Part shown: piece after piece, positions 37,930 through 45,930 of the stretch
How positions within the stretch are numbered: position 1 is the stretch's first letter
How the letters are laid out: each line of letters opens with the position of its first letter
Source of the DNA: Candidatus Kapaibacterium sp.
Lineage (GTDB): Bacteria; Bacteroidota; Ignavibacteria; Kapaibacteriales; UBA2268
Direction of reading: 5' to 3'
Length of the DNA: 64,000 bases
NCBI GenBank assembly: GCA_023957315.1
Contig: JAMLHE010000003.1
Span: 124,001 to 188,000, forward strand
Notes under the pieces: generated by a model
Seen by the model: the letters and a program-made list of their open reading frames with translations, nothing else
Told to the model about the DNA's origin: nothing
Databases searched by the model: none
Made by a program: the position numbers and the translations under genes

Positions 37930-38568
37930 ATGGAAAATGTAATAATATATACAGATGGGTCGAGTTTAGGCAATCCGGGTCCGGGTGGATATGCTGCTAT
38001 TTTGATTCACAAGAACCGCCGCAAGGAAGTCAGCGGAGGATTTCGCCTTACGACCAACAACCGGATGGAGCTGAAGGCTACGATTGAAGCTCTGAAAGCG
38101 GTGAAGAACGACCCGAAATATATCATAACGATTCATACGGATTCCAAACTGATTTGCGATGCTTTCAATAAGAGATGGCTTCAGGCGTGGATTAAAAAGG
38201 GTTGGCGGAAAAGCGACAACAAGGAAGTGCTCAATCAGGACTTGTGGAAAGAACTGCTCGAAGCAGTTAAAGGGCGAAACGTGAAGTTTGAATGGGTCAA
38301 AGGTCACGCAGGACAAGCCGAGAACGAAAGATGCGACGAACTTTGCAAAGCGGAGGCTTCGATGCCAAATTTGCCACCGGATTACGCTTATGAGGGAATC
38401 AAACCACCTAAAGTTACAACGAAAGCTAAATCGAAAAATGAAGATGAAATCAAAGTTATATCTTTAGATGACAATTTCGTCATTAAGAAGAGTGGCATTG
38501 AGATAGTTTTGGACAGAAAAGAAGTTAAAAAATTGAATGAACAATTAAAATTGATTATAAATGAATGA
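37930..38568 (+). CDS. rnhA: ribonuclease HI with C-terminal extension
   Basis: Cleaves the RNA strand of RNA-DNA hybrids. Residues 1-145 are a full RNase HI domain: Asp9 in YTDGSSLGNPGPGGY, Glu47 in NRMEL, Asp71 in HTDSK, and His126/Asp136 in KGHAGQAENERCDEL, matching E. coli D10, E48, D70, H124 and D134. The further 65 residues (PPDYAYEGIKPP, then a Lys-rich linker and a short helix-rich end) have no family I recognise; usual RNase HI is about 155 residues. Its last 8 bases overlap the next gene. Confidence 0.93.
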   Translation: MENVIIYTDGSSLGNPGPGGYAAILIHKNRRKEVSGGFRLTTNNRMELKATIEALKAVKNDPKYIITIHTDSKLICDAFNKRWLQAWIKKGWRKSDNKEVLNQDLWKELLEAVKGRNVKFEWVKGHAGQAENERCDELCKAEASMPNLPPDYAYEGIKPPKVTTKAKSKNEDEIKVISLDDNFVIKKSGIEIVLDRKEVKKLNEQLKLIINE

Positions 38569-39445
38569 GATAAATACACGACGGGGTTTTATAAAATCAA
38601 TATTGGGTGCGTCTGCACTCATGTTGGTGGGCAATCGTTTTCCCCTTTTTGCAAATCAAGATTACTCGGTAATCGGCGTCGAAAAACTCTGGAATTTAGC
38701 CGGTGAATTTGAAAATCAAACAAATATTCCGATTAATGAATTGATGTTCAAAATTGCAAACCACTTCATCGGTACTCCTTACGTGGGGAATACGCTCGAA
38801 GGCGGTGATGGAGAATTATGCAGGATTAATTTTGAGGGGCTTGATTGTGTCACATTTTACGAACTTGTGCTTTGTCTGGCGCGTTCATTCAAAAAAGGGA
38901 ATTATGACATCCAAAGTTTAGTGAACGAAATGACTTTTGTCAGGTATCGCGGTGGTATTCTTGACGGCTATGAATCACGTTTGCATTATACTTCGGATTG
39001 GATTCATGATAATGTCAAGAAAAATGTTGTCACAGATATTACCAAGTCATTGGGCGGTATTAAGTTTGAACCAAAAGTCGGCTTTATGTCAGCAAATCCC
39101 GATAAATATGCAGCTTTGAAAAATAATCCTAAATTAGTTAAAATAATTAAGAAATTCGAGGATGAAATTAATTCTCGCAAACATTATTTTATTCCGAAAG
39201 ATAATGTTAATTTGATTGAAAATGAATTACAAAATTCAGATATTATTTGCATTGTAACTTCGATAAAAGGCTTGGATTATTCGCATACAGGGATTATCAG
39301 CAAAGCCGAAAATGGCGATGCGCATTTATTCCATGCGTCCACAAATCAAAAGAAAGTAATTATTGATGCTCCAATTTCCGAATATCTCAAAAAGAGTAAA
39401 AGTGCTACAGGAATTACAATTGTTCGACCATTAGAAATTAATTAA
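38561..39445 (+). CDS. DUF1460 (amidase-like, NlpC/P60-fold) protein with Tat signal
   Basis: Exported protein of the DUF1460 family, whose solved members have an NlpC/P60-like fold and probably cut cell-wall peptides. 294 residues. The N-terminus reads TRRGFIKSILGASALMLVG, a fair twin-arginine signal ((S/T)RRxFxK), so it is likely folded and loaded before export. The probable catalytic Cys is in FEGLDCVTFYE near residue 97, and the His in DYSHTGIIS near residue 247. It overlaps rnhA by 8 bases, so the two are translationally coupled, though no shared function is evident. Confidence 0.8.
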   Translation: MNEINTRRGFIKSILGASALMLVGNRFPLFANQDYSVIGVEKLWNLAGEFENQTNIPINELMFKIANHFIGTPYVGNTLEGGDGELCRINFEGLDCVTFYELVLCLARSFKKGNYDIQSLVNEMTFVRYRGGILDGYESRLHYTSDWIHDNVKKNVVTDITKSLGGIKFEPKVGFMSANPDKYAALKNNPKLVKIIKKFEDEINSRKHYFIPKDNVNLIENELQNSDIICIVTSIKGLDYSHTGIISKAENGDAHLFHASTNQKKVIIDAPISEYLKKSKSATGITIVRPLEIN

Positions 39446-39455
39446 TAAATTGCCG

Positions 39456-40871
39456 ATGCAAAATATTTTTACTCAAATTCGCAGTTTTAGCAAAGAATTT
39501 TGGTTGCTTAATTTAATTCAAATGATTGAGCGACTTGCATATTCGGCATTAGTTTTGCAAATGGCAGTTTATATTTCCCAAAAAGATATTGTCGGCGGAT
39601 TGCATTGGGAACACACAACGAAGGGTATGATTTTTTTCGTGTGGGCATTAGTGCAGAATTTAATACCGGTTCTGACGGGTGGTTTGGCAGATAAGTTTGG
39701 CAGAAAAAATATGATATTTATATCAATATTTTTTGCAATAATAGGCTTTTATTTATTTGCATTTCAACGCGAATTTACCGGAGTTATGACTGCAGCAGTT
39801 TTTGTAGGAATCGGGTTGGGTAGCTTCAAACCTGCTTTGCAAGGATTAATTTCCAATTCGATGCGCGATAAATTCACATCAATCGGCTGGGGATTAAATA
39901 TTATGCTGATTAATGTTGCATTCTTTTTTGCTCCTGCCCTATCGAAATATTTAGAAGAAATATCGTGGCAAATTTTCTTTATCGTGACAGGCTCAATTTT
40001 AATAATTATTATTCCATTATTATTTTTTATTAAAGATGATAAAGACAAAATTCAAAACGAGCCTTCAATCACAATTAAGGAAATTTTAATCGGTGTTTTA
40101 CGCCCTCAAATTTTGAGTTTTGTGATAATTATGGGTGGTTTTGCGATTATTTATATGCAGTTTTACGAAACATTGCCCAATTTTATCTATGATTGGGTGG
40201 ACACTTCGCAAGTGGCAATAGCATTAAATTTGCCGGATTATATGCTCATGACGACATCACTCGGGACTATGATTGATTTCAAATGGCTTTATACGCTCAA
40301 TTCGAGTTTTATCGTACTTGGAGTTGTGACGGTTTCATGGCTGATGTCCGGTGTGAAACTTAGATATGCGATTATGTTTGGAATAACGACCGCTAGTCTT
40401 GGGCTATTTGTGTCGGGAGCGACTCAAGTTGGTTCGATGGCAGTGCTTGGGATGCTGATTTATACTTTGGGCGAAATGATTACAAATCCGCGATACCTTG
40501 AATATATGGCATCGCTCGGCACCAAATCACGTCGCTCGGTATATTTGGGCTATCTCAACATCTCTTTTGCGATTGGTCTTGCGGGTGGCTCCTTGCTTGG
40601 AGGCTATCTATATAATGAGTATAGCGAGAAAAGCTCGCTTGCAATGCGGTATTTGGAGTCTCAACAAGTGGATATGACCGAAATCACACATTCCAATGCT
40701 ATGGATAAGGTGGTTATGTTGACCAAAACTTCGATTCAAGAGTCAACTTCAATGCTTTGGGACTTATATTCGCCCAACAAAATTTGGTACATTTTCTTAG
40801 GTATCGGAATCTTTTCCACATTGCTAATTTATTTGCATTCAAGAATTTACCAAAATCAACCGTTAAGATAA
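39456..40871 (+). CDS. MFS transporter, substrate unknown
   Basis: Inner-membrane major-facilitator protein, 471 residues from the ATG at 39456 (an upstream TTG at 39450 adds two residues). About 12 hydrophobic helices. The loop between helices 2 and 3 is LADKFGRKNMIF, the MFS motif A (G-x3-D-x-x-G-R-K). The first helix, EFWLLNLIQMIERLAYSALVLQMAVY, has the ExxxY-like look of POT-related porters, but POT motifs are incomplete, so the substrate cannot be named. A longer loop with alternating charge sits near 205-215. Starts 10 bases after the DUF1460 gene. Confidence 0.85.
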   Translation: MQNIFTQIRSFSKEFWLLNLIQMIERLAYSALVLQMAVYISQKDIVGGLHWEHTTKGMIFFVWALVQNLIPVLTGGLADKFGRKNMIFISIFFAIIGFYLFAFQREFTGVMTAAVFVGIGLGSFKPALQGLISNSMRDKFTSIGWGLNIMLINVAFFFAPALSKYLEEISWQIFFIVTGSILIIIIPLLFFIKDDKDKIQNEPSITIKEILIGVLRPQILSFVIIMGGFAIIYMQFYETLPNFIYDWVDTSQVAIALNLPDYMLMTTSLGTMIDFKWLYTLNSSFIVLGVVTVSWLMSGVKLRYAIMFGITTASLGLFVSGATQVGSMAVLGMLIYTLGEMITNPRYLEYMASLGTKSRRSVYLGYLNISFAIGLAGGSLLGGYLYNEYSEKSSLAMRYLESQQVDMTEITHSNAMDKVVMLTKTSIQESTSMLWDLYSPNKIWYIFLGIGIFSTLLIYLHSRIYQNQPLR

Positions 40872-40946
40872 GCTGATTCAGGTCATAAATTTCCTCATTT
40901 TCTTTTTCAAATCATTTGTTTAATAACTCCAATGTAGTTAATTTAA

Positions 40947-40954
40947 TATTTTTG
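40947..40954 (+). promoter_or_regulatory. candidate -7 box TATTTTTG
   Basis: Exact TAnnTTTG match 50 bases before the OPT transporter start. A TTTG lies at 40915-40918, but the 28-base spacing is longer than the normal 19-21, so the upstream half is doubtful. Confidence 0.3.
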
Positions 40955-41004
40955 TAATGAACAATATTGATAAATTAATTTTTTGTTAGAAATGAAGGAG
41001 TTTT

Positions 41005-43032
41005 ATGGAACATGTTAACACCGGTAAAAGCGAACTACCTGAAAACGCTTACCGTGAGCTAAATCCCGGCGAAGAGTACAAACCTGTAATGCCTGCGGGA
41101 CAAGTTTTCCCCGAAGTCACTGCGTATTCTGTCGGTATGGGTTTGTTGATGGCTGTAATCTTTTCTGCTGCTGCTGCATTCTCGGGCTTGAAAATCGGAC
41201 AAGTTTTCGAAGCCGCAATTCCAATCTCAATTATTGCCGTCGGGGCATCATCTTTTTTCAAGAAGAAGGGAGCTCTTGGGCAAAACGTTATCATTCAATC
41301 AATCGGTGCAAGCTCCGGTGTGATTGTGGCGGGTGCTATCTTCACGATTCCCGCTTTGTATATTTTGCAATATAAATATCCCGAAATTGAAGTAAATTTC
41401 TTCCAAATATTTTTCTCGTCGCTATTTGGCGGCTTCCTCGGAATACTATTTCTGATTCCGTTCCGAAAATACTTTGTCAAAGACATGCACGGCAAATTTC
41501 CATTCCCTGAAGCAAAAGCTACAACCGAAATCCTAATGACGGGCGAATCCGGTGGCAAACAAGCCGGTATCTTGATTGTCAGCGGGCTTATCGGTGGACT
41601 TTTTGATTTCATGTTCCATTCAGTCAAGCTATGGTCAGAAGTTGTGACATCGAAAATTTTACCGATTGGCGCCTCTTTGGCAGACAACGCAAAAATAGTA
41701 ATGAAACTCAACGTGTCGGCGCTTATATTCAGTTTTGGGTATCTTGTTGGGCTCAAATTTGCGACAATTATCGTCGTTGGTTCTTTACTTTCATGGTTGG
41801 TTTTGATTCCTCTAATGAATGCAATGGGCAATATTATTGCAGGTCCCGAAGGTGTCGGCTTTTTCTCGGCAATGTCCGCTGAAGATATTTTCAGATTATA
41901 TGTCCGCCCGATTGGTATCGGTGCAATTGCAATGGCAGGCGTTATCGGTATAATTAAATCGTCGGGCGTAATCGGCAGTGCTTTCAAATTAGCCGTTGTT
42001 GGGCTATTTGGTGGCAAAGACGGCAAAGAAGAAGCTGTTCTCAGGACTCAAAAAGATATTAAAATGACATTTGTAATATTTTTAGCATTGTTTACAATTA
42101 TTGCAATTTTCATTTTCTTAATGTTGGGCACATCTGTCACTATGACCCAAGCATTGATTGCTTTGGCTACATTAGTGATTATCGCCTTCTTATTCACAAC
42201 CGTTGCAGCTAATGCAATCGCGATTGTTGGTACGAATCCAGTTTCGGGTATGACGCTGATGACATTAATTGTCTCTTCGATAGTGTTGGCTCAAGCTGGT
42301 TTGCAAGGACCTCAAGGCATGGTTAGTGCACTGATTATCGGCGGTATCGTTTGTACAGCACTTTCAATGGCGGGTGGTTTTATCACAGACTTGAAAATAG
42401 GCTATTGGTTGGGTTCCACTCCGGCTAAGCAGGAATCATGGAAATTCTTGGGAACTCTTGTTTCAGCGGCGACTGTAGGCGTGGTAATTTACATTTTGAG
42501 CCAAGCATATGGCTTTGTAAAGACTGACGTTTTCACAGACCCATTAGTCGCACCGCAAGCAAATGCTATGGCGGCAGTGATTGAGCCATTGATGTTGCAA
42601 GGCGCCGAAATTCATTGGATGCTATTTGTCGTAGGTGCTATTATAGCAGTTCTTGTGAATTGGCTCAAAATCTCGCCTCTCGCCTTTGCATTGGGTATGT
42701 TTATTCCATTAGATTTGAACACACCGCTAATAGTCGGCGGTTTGTTGGCTCACTACATCGGTAAGAGTAGCAAGGACGAAAAACTCGCTACCGCACGTAG
42801 CCAACGCGGCACATTGATTGCATCGGGCTTTATAGCAGGTGCAGCACTATTTGGCGTTTTAGGAGCATTGATACTATTCATGAACAACATTGGCTGGATT
42901 AATCTCAGCCTGAACTCCAAACTATGGTCTGAAGGAGCGATTGGTTCCGAAGTTCTCGGTTTGGTGATGTTCATTTTGTTAGTCGTCTATTTCGTTTGGG
43001 AGACGATGCGCGCAAAGCCGGATAACGATTAA
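41005..43032 (+). CDS. OPT-family oligopeptide transporter
   Basis: Proton-coupled inner-membrane carrier of the oligopeptide transporter family, 675 residues with about 15-16 membrane helices. AAGGAG eight bases before the ATG supports the start. Typical segments include the short N-terminal tail (YRELNPGEEYKPVMPAGQ), AFSGLKIGQVFEAAIPISI, FPFPEAKATTEILMTGESGG (the bacterial OPT signature), and GSTPAKQESWKFLGTLVSA. Substrate may be peptides or metal chelates. It stands alone and is closed by the hairpin terminator at 43062. Confidence 0.93.
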   Translation: MEHVNTGKSELPENAYRELNPGEEYKPVMPAGQVFPEVTAYSVGMGLLMAVIFSAAAAFSGLKIGQVFEAAIPISIIAVGASSFFKKKGALGQNVIIQSIGASSGVIVAGAIFTIPALYILQYKYPEIEVNFFQIFFSSLFGGFLGILFLIPFRKYFVKDMHGKFPFPEAKATTEILMTGESGGKQAGILIVSGLIGGLFDFMFHSVKLWSEVVTSKILPIGASLADNAKIVMKLNVSALIFSFGYLVGLKFATIIVVGSLLSWLVLIPLMNAMGNIIAGPEGVGFFSAMSAEDIFRLYVRPIGIGAIAMAGVIGIIKSSGVIGSAFKLAVVGLFGGKDGKEEAVLRTQKDIKMTFVIFLALFTIIAIFIFLMLGTSVTMTQALIALATLVIIAFLFTTVAANAIAIVGTNPVSGMTLMTLIVSSIVLAQAGLQGPQGMVSALIIGGIVCTALSMAGGFITDLKIGYWLGSTPAKQESWKFLGTLVSAATVGVVIYILSQAYGFVKTDVFTDPLVAPQANAMAAVIEPLMLQGAEIHWMLFVVGAIIAVLVNWLKISPLAFALGMFIPLDLNTPLIVGGLLAHYIGKSSKDEKLATARSQRGTLIASGFIAGAALFGVLGALILFMNNIGWINLSLNSKLWSEGAIGSEVLGLVMFILLVVYFVWETMRAKPDND

Positions 43033-43057
43033 TTTCCGGCATAGCTTCCGCTAATGA

Positions 43058-43091
43058 TAAAAAGCTGTCTCAAATGAGGCAGCTTTTTTTT
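43058..43091. terminator. bidirectional intrinsic terminator
   Basis: Stem AAGCTGTCTC / GAGGCAGCTT (one G-U pair) with an AAAT loop at 43062-43085, followed by eight T on the plus strand and preceded by five A, giving a T-run on the minus strand too. It separates the convergent OPT transporter and T9SS cargo gene. Near-identical to the terminator at 50946-50981. Confidence 0.9.
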
Positions 43092-43140
43092 GTGGTGTGT
43101 ACATATTTAGTTATTTTGTAAAATCCTATTCATCCCTTCC

Positions 43141-45585
43141 CTACTCAGTTTTTACAAACAAGTATGAGACCATATTAGTAGTATTTGTGAGGACTAAGTT
43201 GTATGTGCCTCTGGGAAGAGTTGAAATATCAATCCGATAGTCCTGGAGACGCTTGGTCACGAGAGTTCTACCAGGTAAATCGTGTATGGAATACTGTGAG
43301 TAACGTTTTGTGAGTGATTCGGGCAATTCGATATAAGAATATGCCGGGTTAGGATAAATGTATGGTTTGTCTTTGGGGGAATCTTCGACTGTGGTTAGGG
43401 TATTGACAATTTTTAGAACAAACATATTTTCATATTCTTCAGAAGTTCGATAAAATATGTTAGCATCATTTGTCATAAATAAATCAAAGGAATTTGTCAC
43501 TCCAACAATCGTAACAACAGAATCTTGTACATCTATATGACCGGATGCATCTAAATAACTTCCACCATAAACAGTAGAATACAATATTTTTGTCAAATCT
43601 GAACTAATTTTTGTTATTCCTATGTCTGGAAAATAATTTTCTCCTGTTTGCACGGCTTTATAGCTTTTTTCATTTACAAGAGGATATTTTGAAGAGTATA
43701 AATATGGAACTTCAGAAACTAAATAAATATTATCTTGCTTGTCTAATGTTGCGGCTGAACCACCATTGGGAGGTAAATAATGAGGACCAATAATATTAAA
43801 AAAATCATTTATTGCATCTCCGGGCATAATTCCTGAACGTAAATAATTCAAATCTTTATCAATCATCATAAAGCCGGCACGTGAGAAATCCCATGTTTCA
43901 TTTTCTTGGTTAATACAATCTTCATGTATTTTGAAATAATCTCTATATCCGGAATGAACATTTCCTATTAATATTAAATCGTCATTAGAATTTATTAAAC
44001 AATGAGCTGTTAAAGAAAATATTATCGCAGTTGATTTGATAAAATTAAAATCTTTATCAAATTTATGAACTGATGTTATAATATTCGAAGAATTTATCCC
44101 AACTTTCTTAGAATATATTTCACCTATTATATTATCATAATTATCAATAAAATGGTCATTAACTCTTCCAATAATATAAATATTATCTTTGGAATCAATT
44201 AGTAAGCCCGGATCAATAACATCATAAGCAATTAATTTATTTGAATAGGGAATAAGTGTAGAGTATAAAATTGAATCCATCTTTTCGTTTATAACAGCGA
44301 AATGAGGGTACTTACAATCTTTACTATATGCTGAATCGCAACCACTATAAAAAGCATTTTCTGTTAACACATCGTCACCATTTTGATAACCATAAGTTAA
44401 AACGATACGATTCTTTGAATCTATCACCATTTTTATAGGAAAACGATTTAGTGCTATGCCATTATCAATTGTCCTATTTTTATAATTAATTTTTAAAATA
44501 CATAATTCAGTATCGAAAACTTTGTTTACAGAATGAAAACTTTGAGCTTCACGACTTAATCCGGTAAAGTAAAATAAATAATCATCTTTAAAAACTAATG
44601 AGCTAAGATAATTATTCCCTGTAAATATTAACCTCTTTATCTTATTTAAATCTTGATTGTAAACTAAAATATTTCCATAATTATTAATTTCATAATTAAT
44701 CATATTATGATATAGTGTATCAGTATAATCATAAAGATTTTGCTTCTGATAAAGATAATCATTAGGAACCAACCAATATTCGCCTTCATGATTCACAAAA
44801 TCATAATTAGAATAATTAGCATCTAATTTAATTGGATTATAAACATACGATGCATAAACAAGAGGGTCAATAGTGATTTTATCTTCTTTATTATATTGAG
44901 CTAAATCAAATTGAATTTCTCCTGTTTTATTCATTTTTATAGACGTAGGGATTTCTTCACCATTTGAATTAATAAATGTTTTGATTTTTCCATTTCGGAT
45001 TTCACCAAGTTTTGTTTTGATAATTAATTCATTGTCAATTATTTCACTACTCTGGGCGCCCTGCACTAACATTTTTATTTCATTCGAGTTAGCTGATGCT
45101 CCAAGTTCGAAATCGTAACGAATATTATTGCTCTCGTAATAAAATTTCATAGAAATATCGGGATAAATATCAGAAATCACTATTTCTTCGTAGCAAGGCA
45201 CATCCCAATACCAATCACTATTCGGACCATAATTCCAAAATTCTGCTGTAATACTTGATAATTTACCTGATATTATATTCTCCATGATATTATCTTCAAT
45301 ATTTGAACTAACAAAATTGAGTCGTATATTATCACTACTAAATAATACTTCATTTATTTTATTTCCAAATTCATCTTGATTTTCTTCGGCTTTGTTAACT
45401 TGTTGATGATTAATGTATATACCGCTTCTGGCGATAACTATCTTGTAACCTTCACCACTTCCCGAATACATTATGTCACAATCCCATTGCCCAACATTTT
45501 TGATGAAGAGTTGCTGAGCTGAAAGTGATGCAGGAATGAGAATCAACATCACGATGAAAATTTTCAAAAGTGCTTTGCTAAACAT
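43141..45585 (-). CDS. large secreted protein with T9SS type A sorting domain
   Basis: Probable cell-surface or secreted protein exported by type IX secretion. 814 residues with a signal peptide (FIVMLILIPASLSAQ), then the FIKNVGQWDCDIMYSG opening typical of a family of long T9SS cargo with SBBP/propeller-like repeats (DUF7948-type start). The middle has repeated Asp/Asn/Tyr-rich beta segments such as DSKNRIVLTYG, DSKDNIYIIGRV and DKQDNIYLVSEV, resembling propeller blades. The last 80 residues are a type A sorting domain: PYIYPNPAYSYIELPE, then RIDISTLPRGTYNLVL. AT-richer than its neighbours. GGAGGA lies before the ATG. Its upstream region holds a 7-bp tandem repeat. Confidence 0.87.
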   Translation of the reverse strand: MFSKALLKIFIVMLILIPASLSAQQLFIKNVGQWDCDIMYSGSGEGYKIVIARSGIYINHQQVNKAEENQDEFGNKINEVLFSSDNIRLNFVSSNIEDNIMENIISGKLSSITAEFWNYGPNSDWYWDVPCYEEIVISDIYPDISMKFYYESNNIRYDFELGASANSNEIKMLVQGAQSSEIIDNELIIKTKLGEIRNGKIKTFINSNGEEIPTSIKMNKTGEIQFDLAQYNKEDKITIDPLVYASYVYNPIKLDANYSNYDFVNHEGEYWLVPNDYLYQKQNLYDYTDTLYHNMINYEINNYGNILVYNQDLNKIKRLIFTGNNYLSSLVFKDDYLFYFTGLSREAQSFHSVNKVFDTELCILKINYKNRTIDNGIALNRFPIKMVIDSKNRIVLTYGYQNGDDVLTENAFYSGCDSAYSKDCKYPHFAVINEKMDSILYSTLIPYSNKLIAYDVIDPGLLIDSKDNIYIIGRVNDHFIDNYDNIIGEIYSKKVGINSSNIITSVHKFDKDFNFIKSTAIIFSLTAHCLINSNDDLILIGNVHSGYRDYFKIHEDCINQENETWDFSRAGFMMIDKDLNYLRSGIMPGDAINDFFNIIGPHYLPPNGGSAATLDKQDNIYLVSEVPYLYSSKYPLVNEKSYKAVQTGENYFPDIGITKISSDLTKILYSTVYGGSYLDASGHIDVQDSVVTIVGVTNSFDLFMTNDANIFYRTSEEYENMFVLKIVNTLTTVEDSPKDKPYIYPNPAYSYIELPESLTKRYSQYSIHDLPGRTLVTKRLQDYRIDISTLPRGTYNLVLTNTTNMVSYLFVKTE

Positions 45586-45625
45586 GAGTCCTCCGGAGTG
45601 ATTTACTTTTAGGTTTAAAATTTTA

Positions 45626-45695
45626 TGTCTGCTGTCTGCTGTCTGCTGTCTGCTGTCTGCTGTCTGCTGTCTGCTGTCTGCTGTCTGCTGTCTGC
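45626..45695. repeat. 7-bp tandem repeat (TGTCTGC)x10
   Basis: Ten perfect head-to-tail copies of TGTCTGC, followed by a partial copy, in the 345-base space between the divergent T9SS cargo gene (start 45585) and the beta-barrel gene (start 45931). The array begins 41 bases upstream of the cargo ATG, just beyond an AT-rich TAAAATTTTAAA stretch that could be a -10 region, so copy number would change promoter spacing. The rest of the gap (45700-45930) holds a short TGGCA-N5-TGCCA inverted repeat at 45715-45729 and AT-rich promoter-like DNA; no gene was found there. Confidence 0.96.
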
Positions 45696-45930
45696 TGTTT
45701 CAATAGGCAAAGTTTGGCATGGAGTGCCATAGTTAAATCCAAATTCAGTCAAAGTTTTCATCTTTATTACCGATGCAAGTTAAACATAGCTTAAAATACT
45801 AAAAATTTTCCAAACAAGCAAATTCTTTTACCCCAAAAATAACTAAACCCAAAATAAACTTTTGTTAAACTTTTTTTCATTTTCGATTGTCTAATATTAG
45901 TTGTGAGACTTAAACTTAAATAAATTGAAA

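Noticed and set aside
45626-45695. Heptamer array as a CRISPR or iteron-type origin
   Set aside because: There are no spacers, the unit is only 7 bases, and there is no replication gene nearby. A simple sequence repeat explains it.
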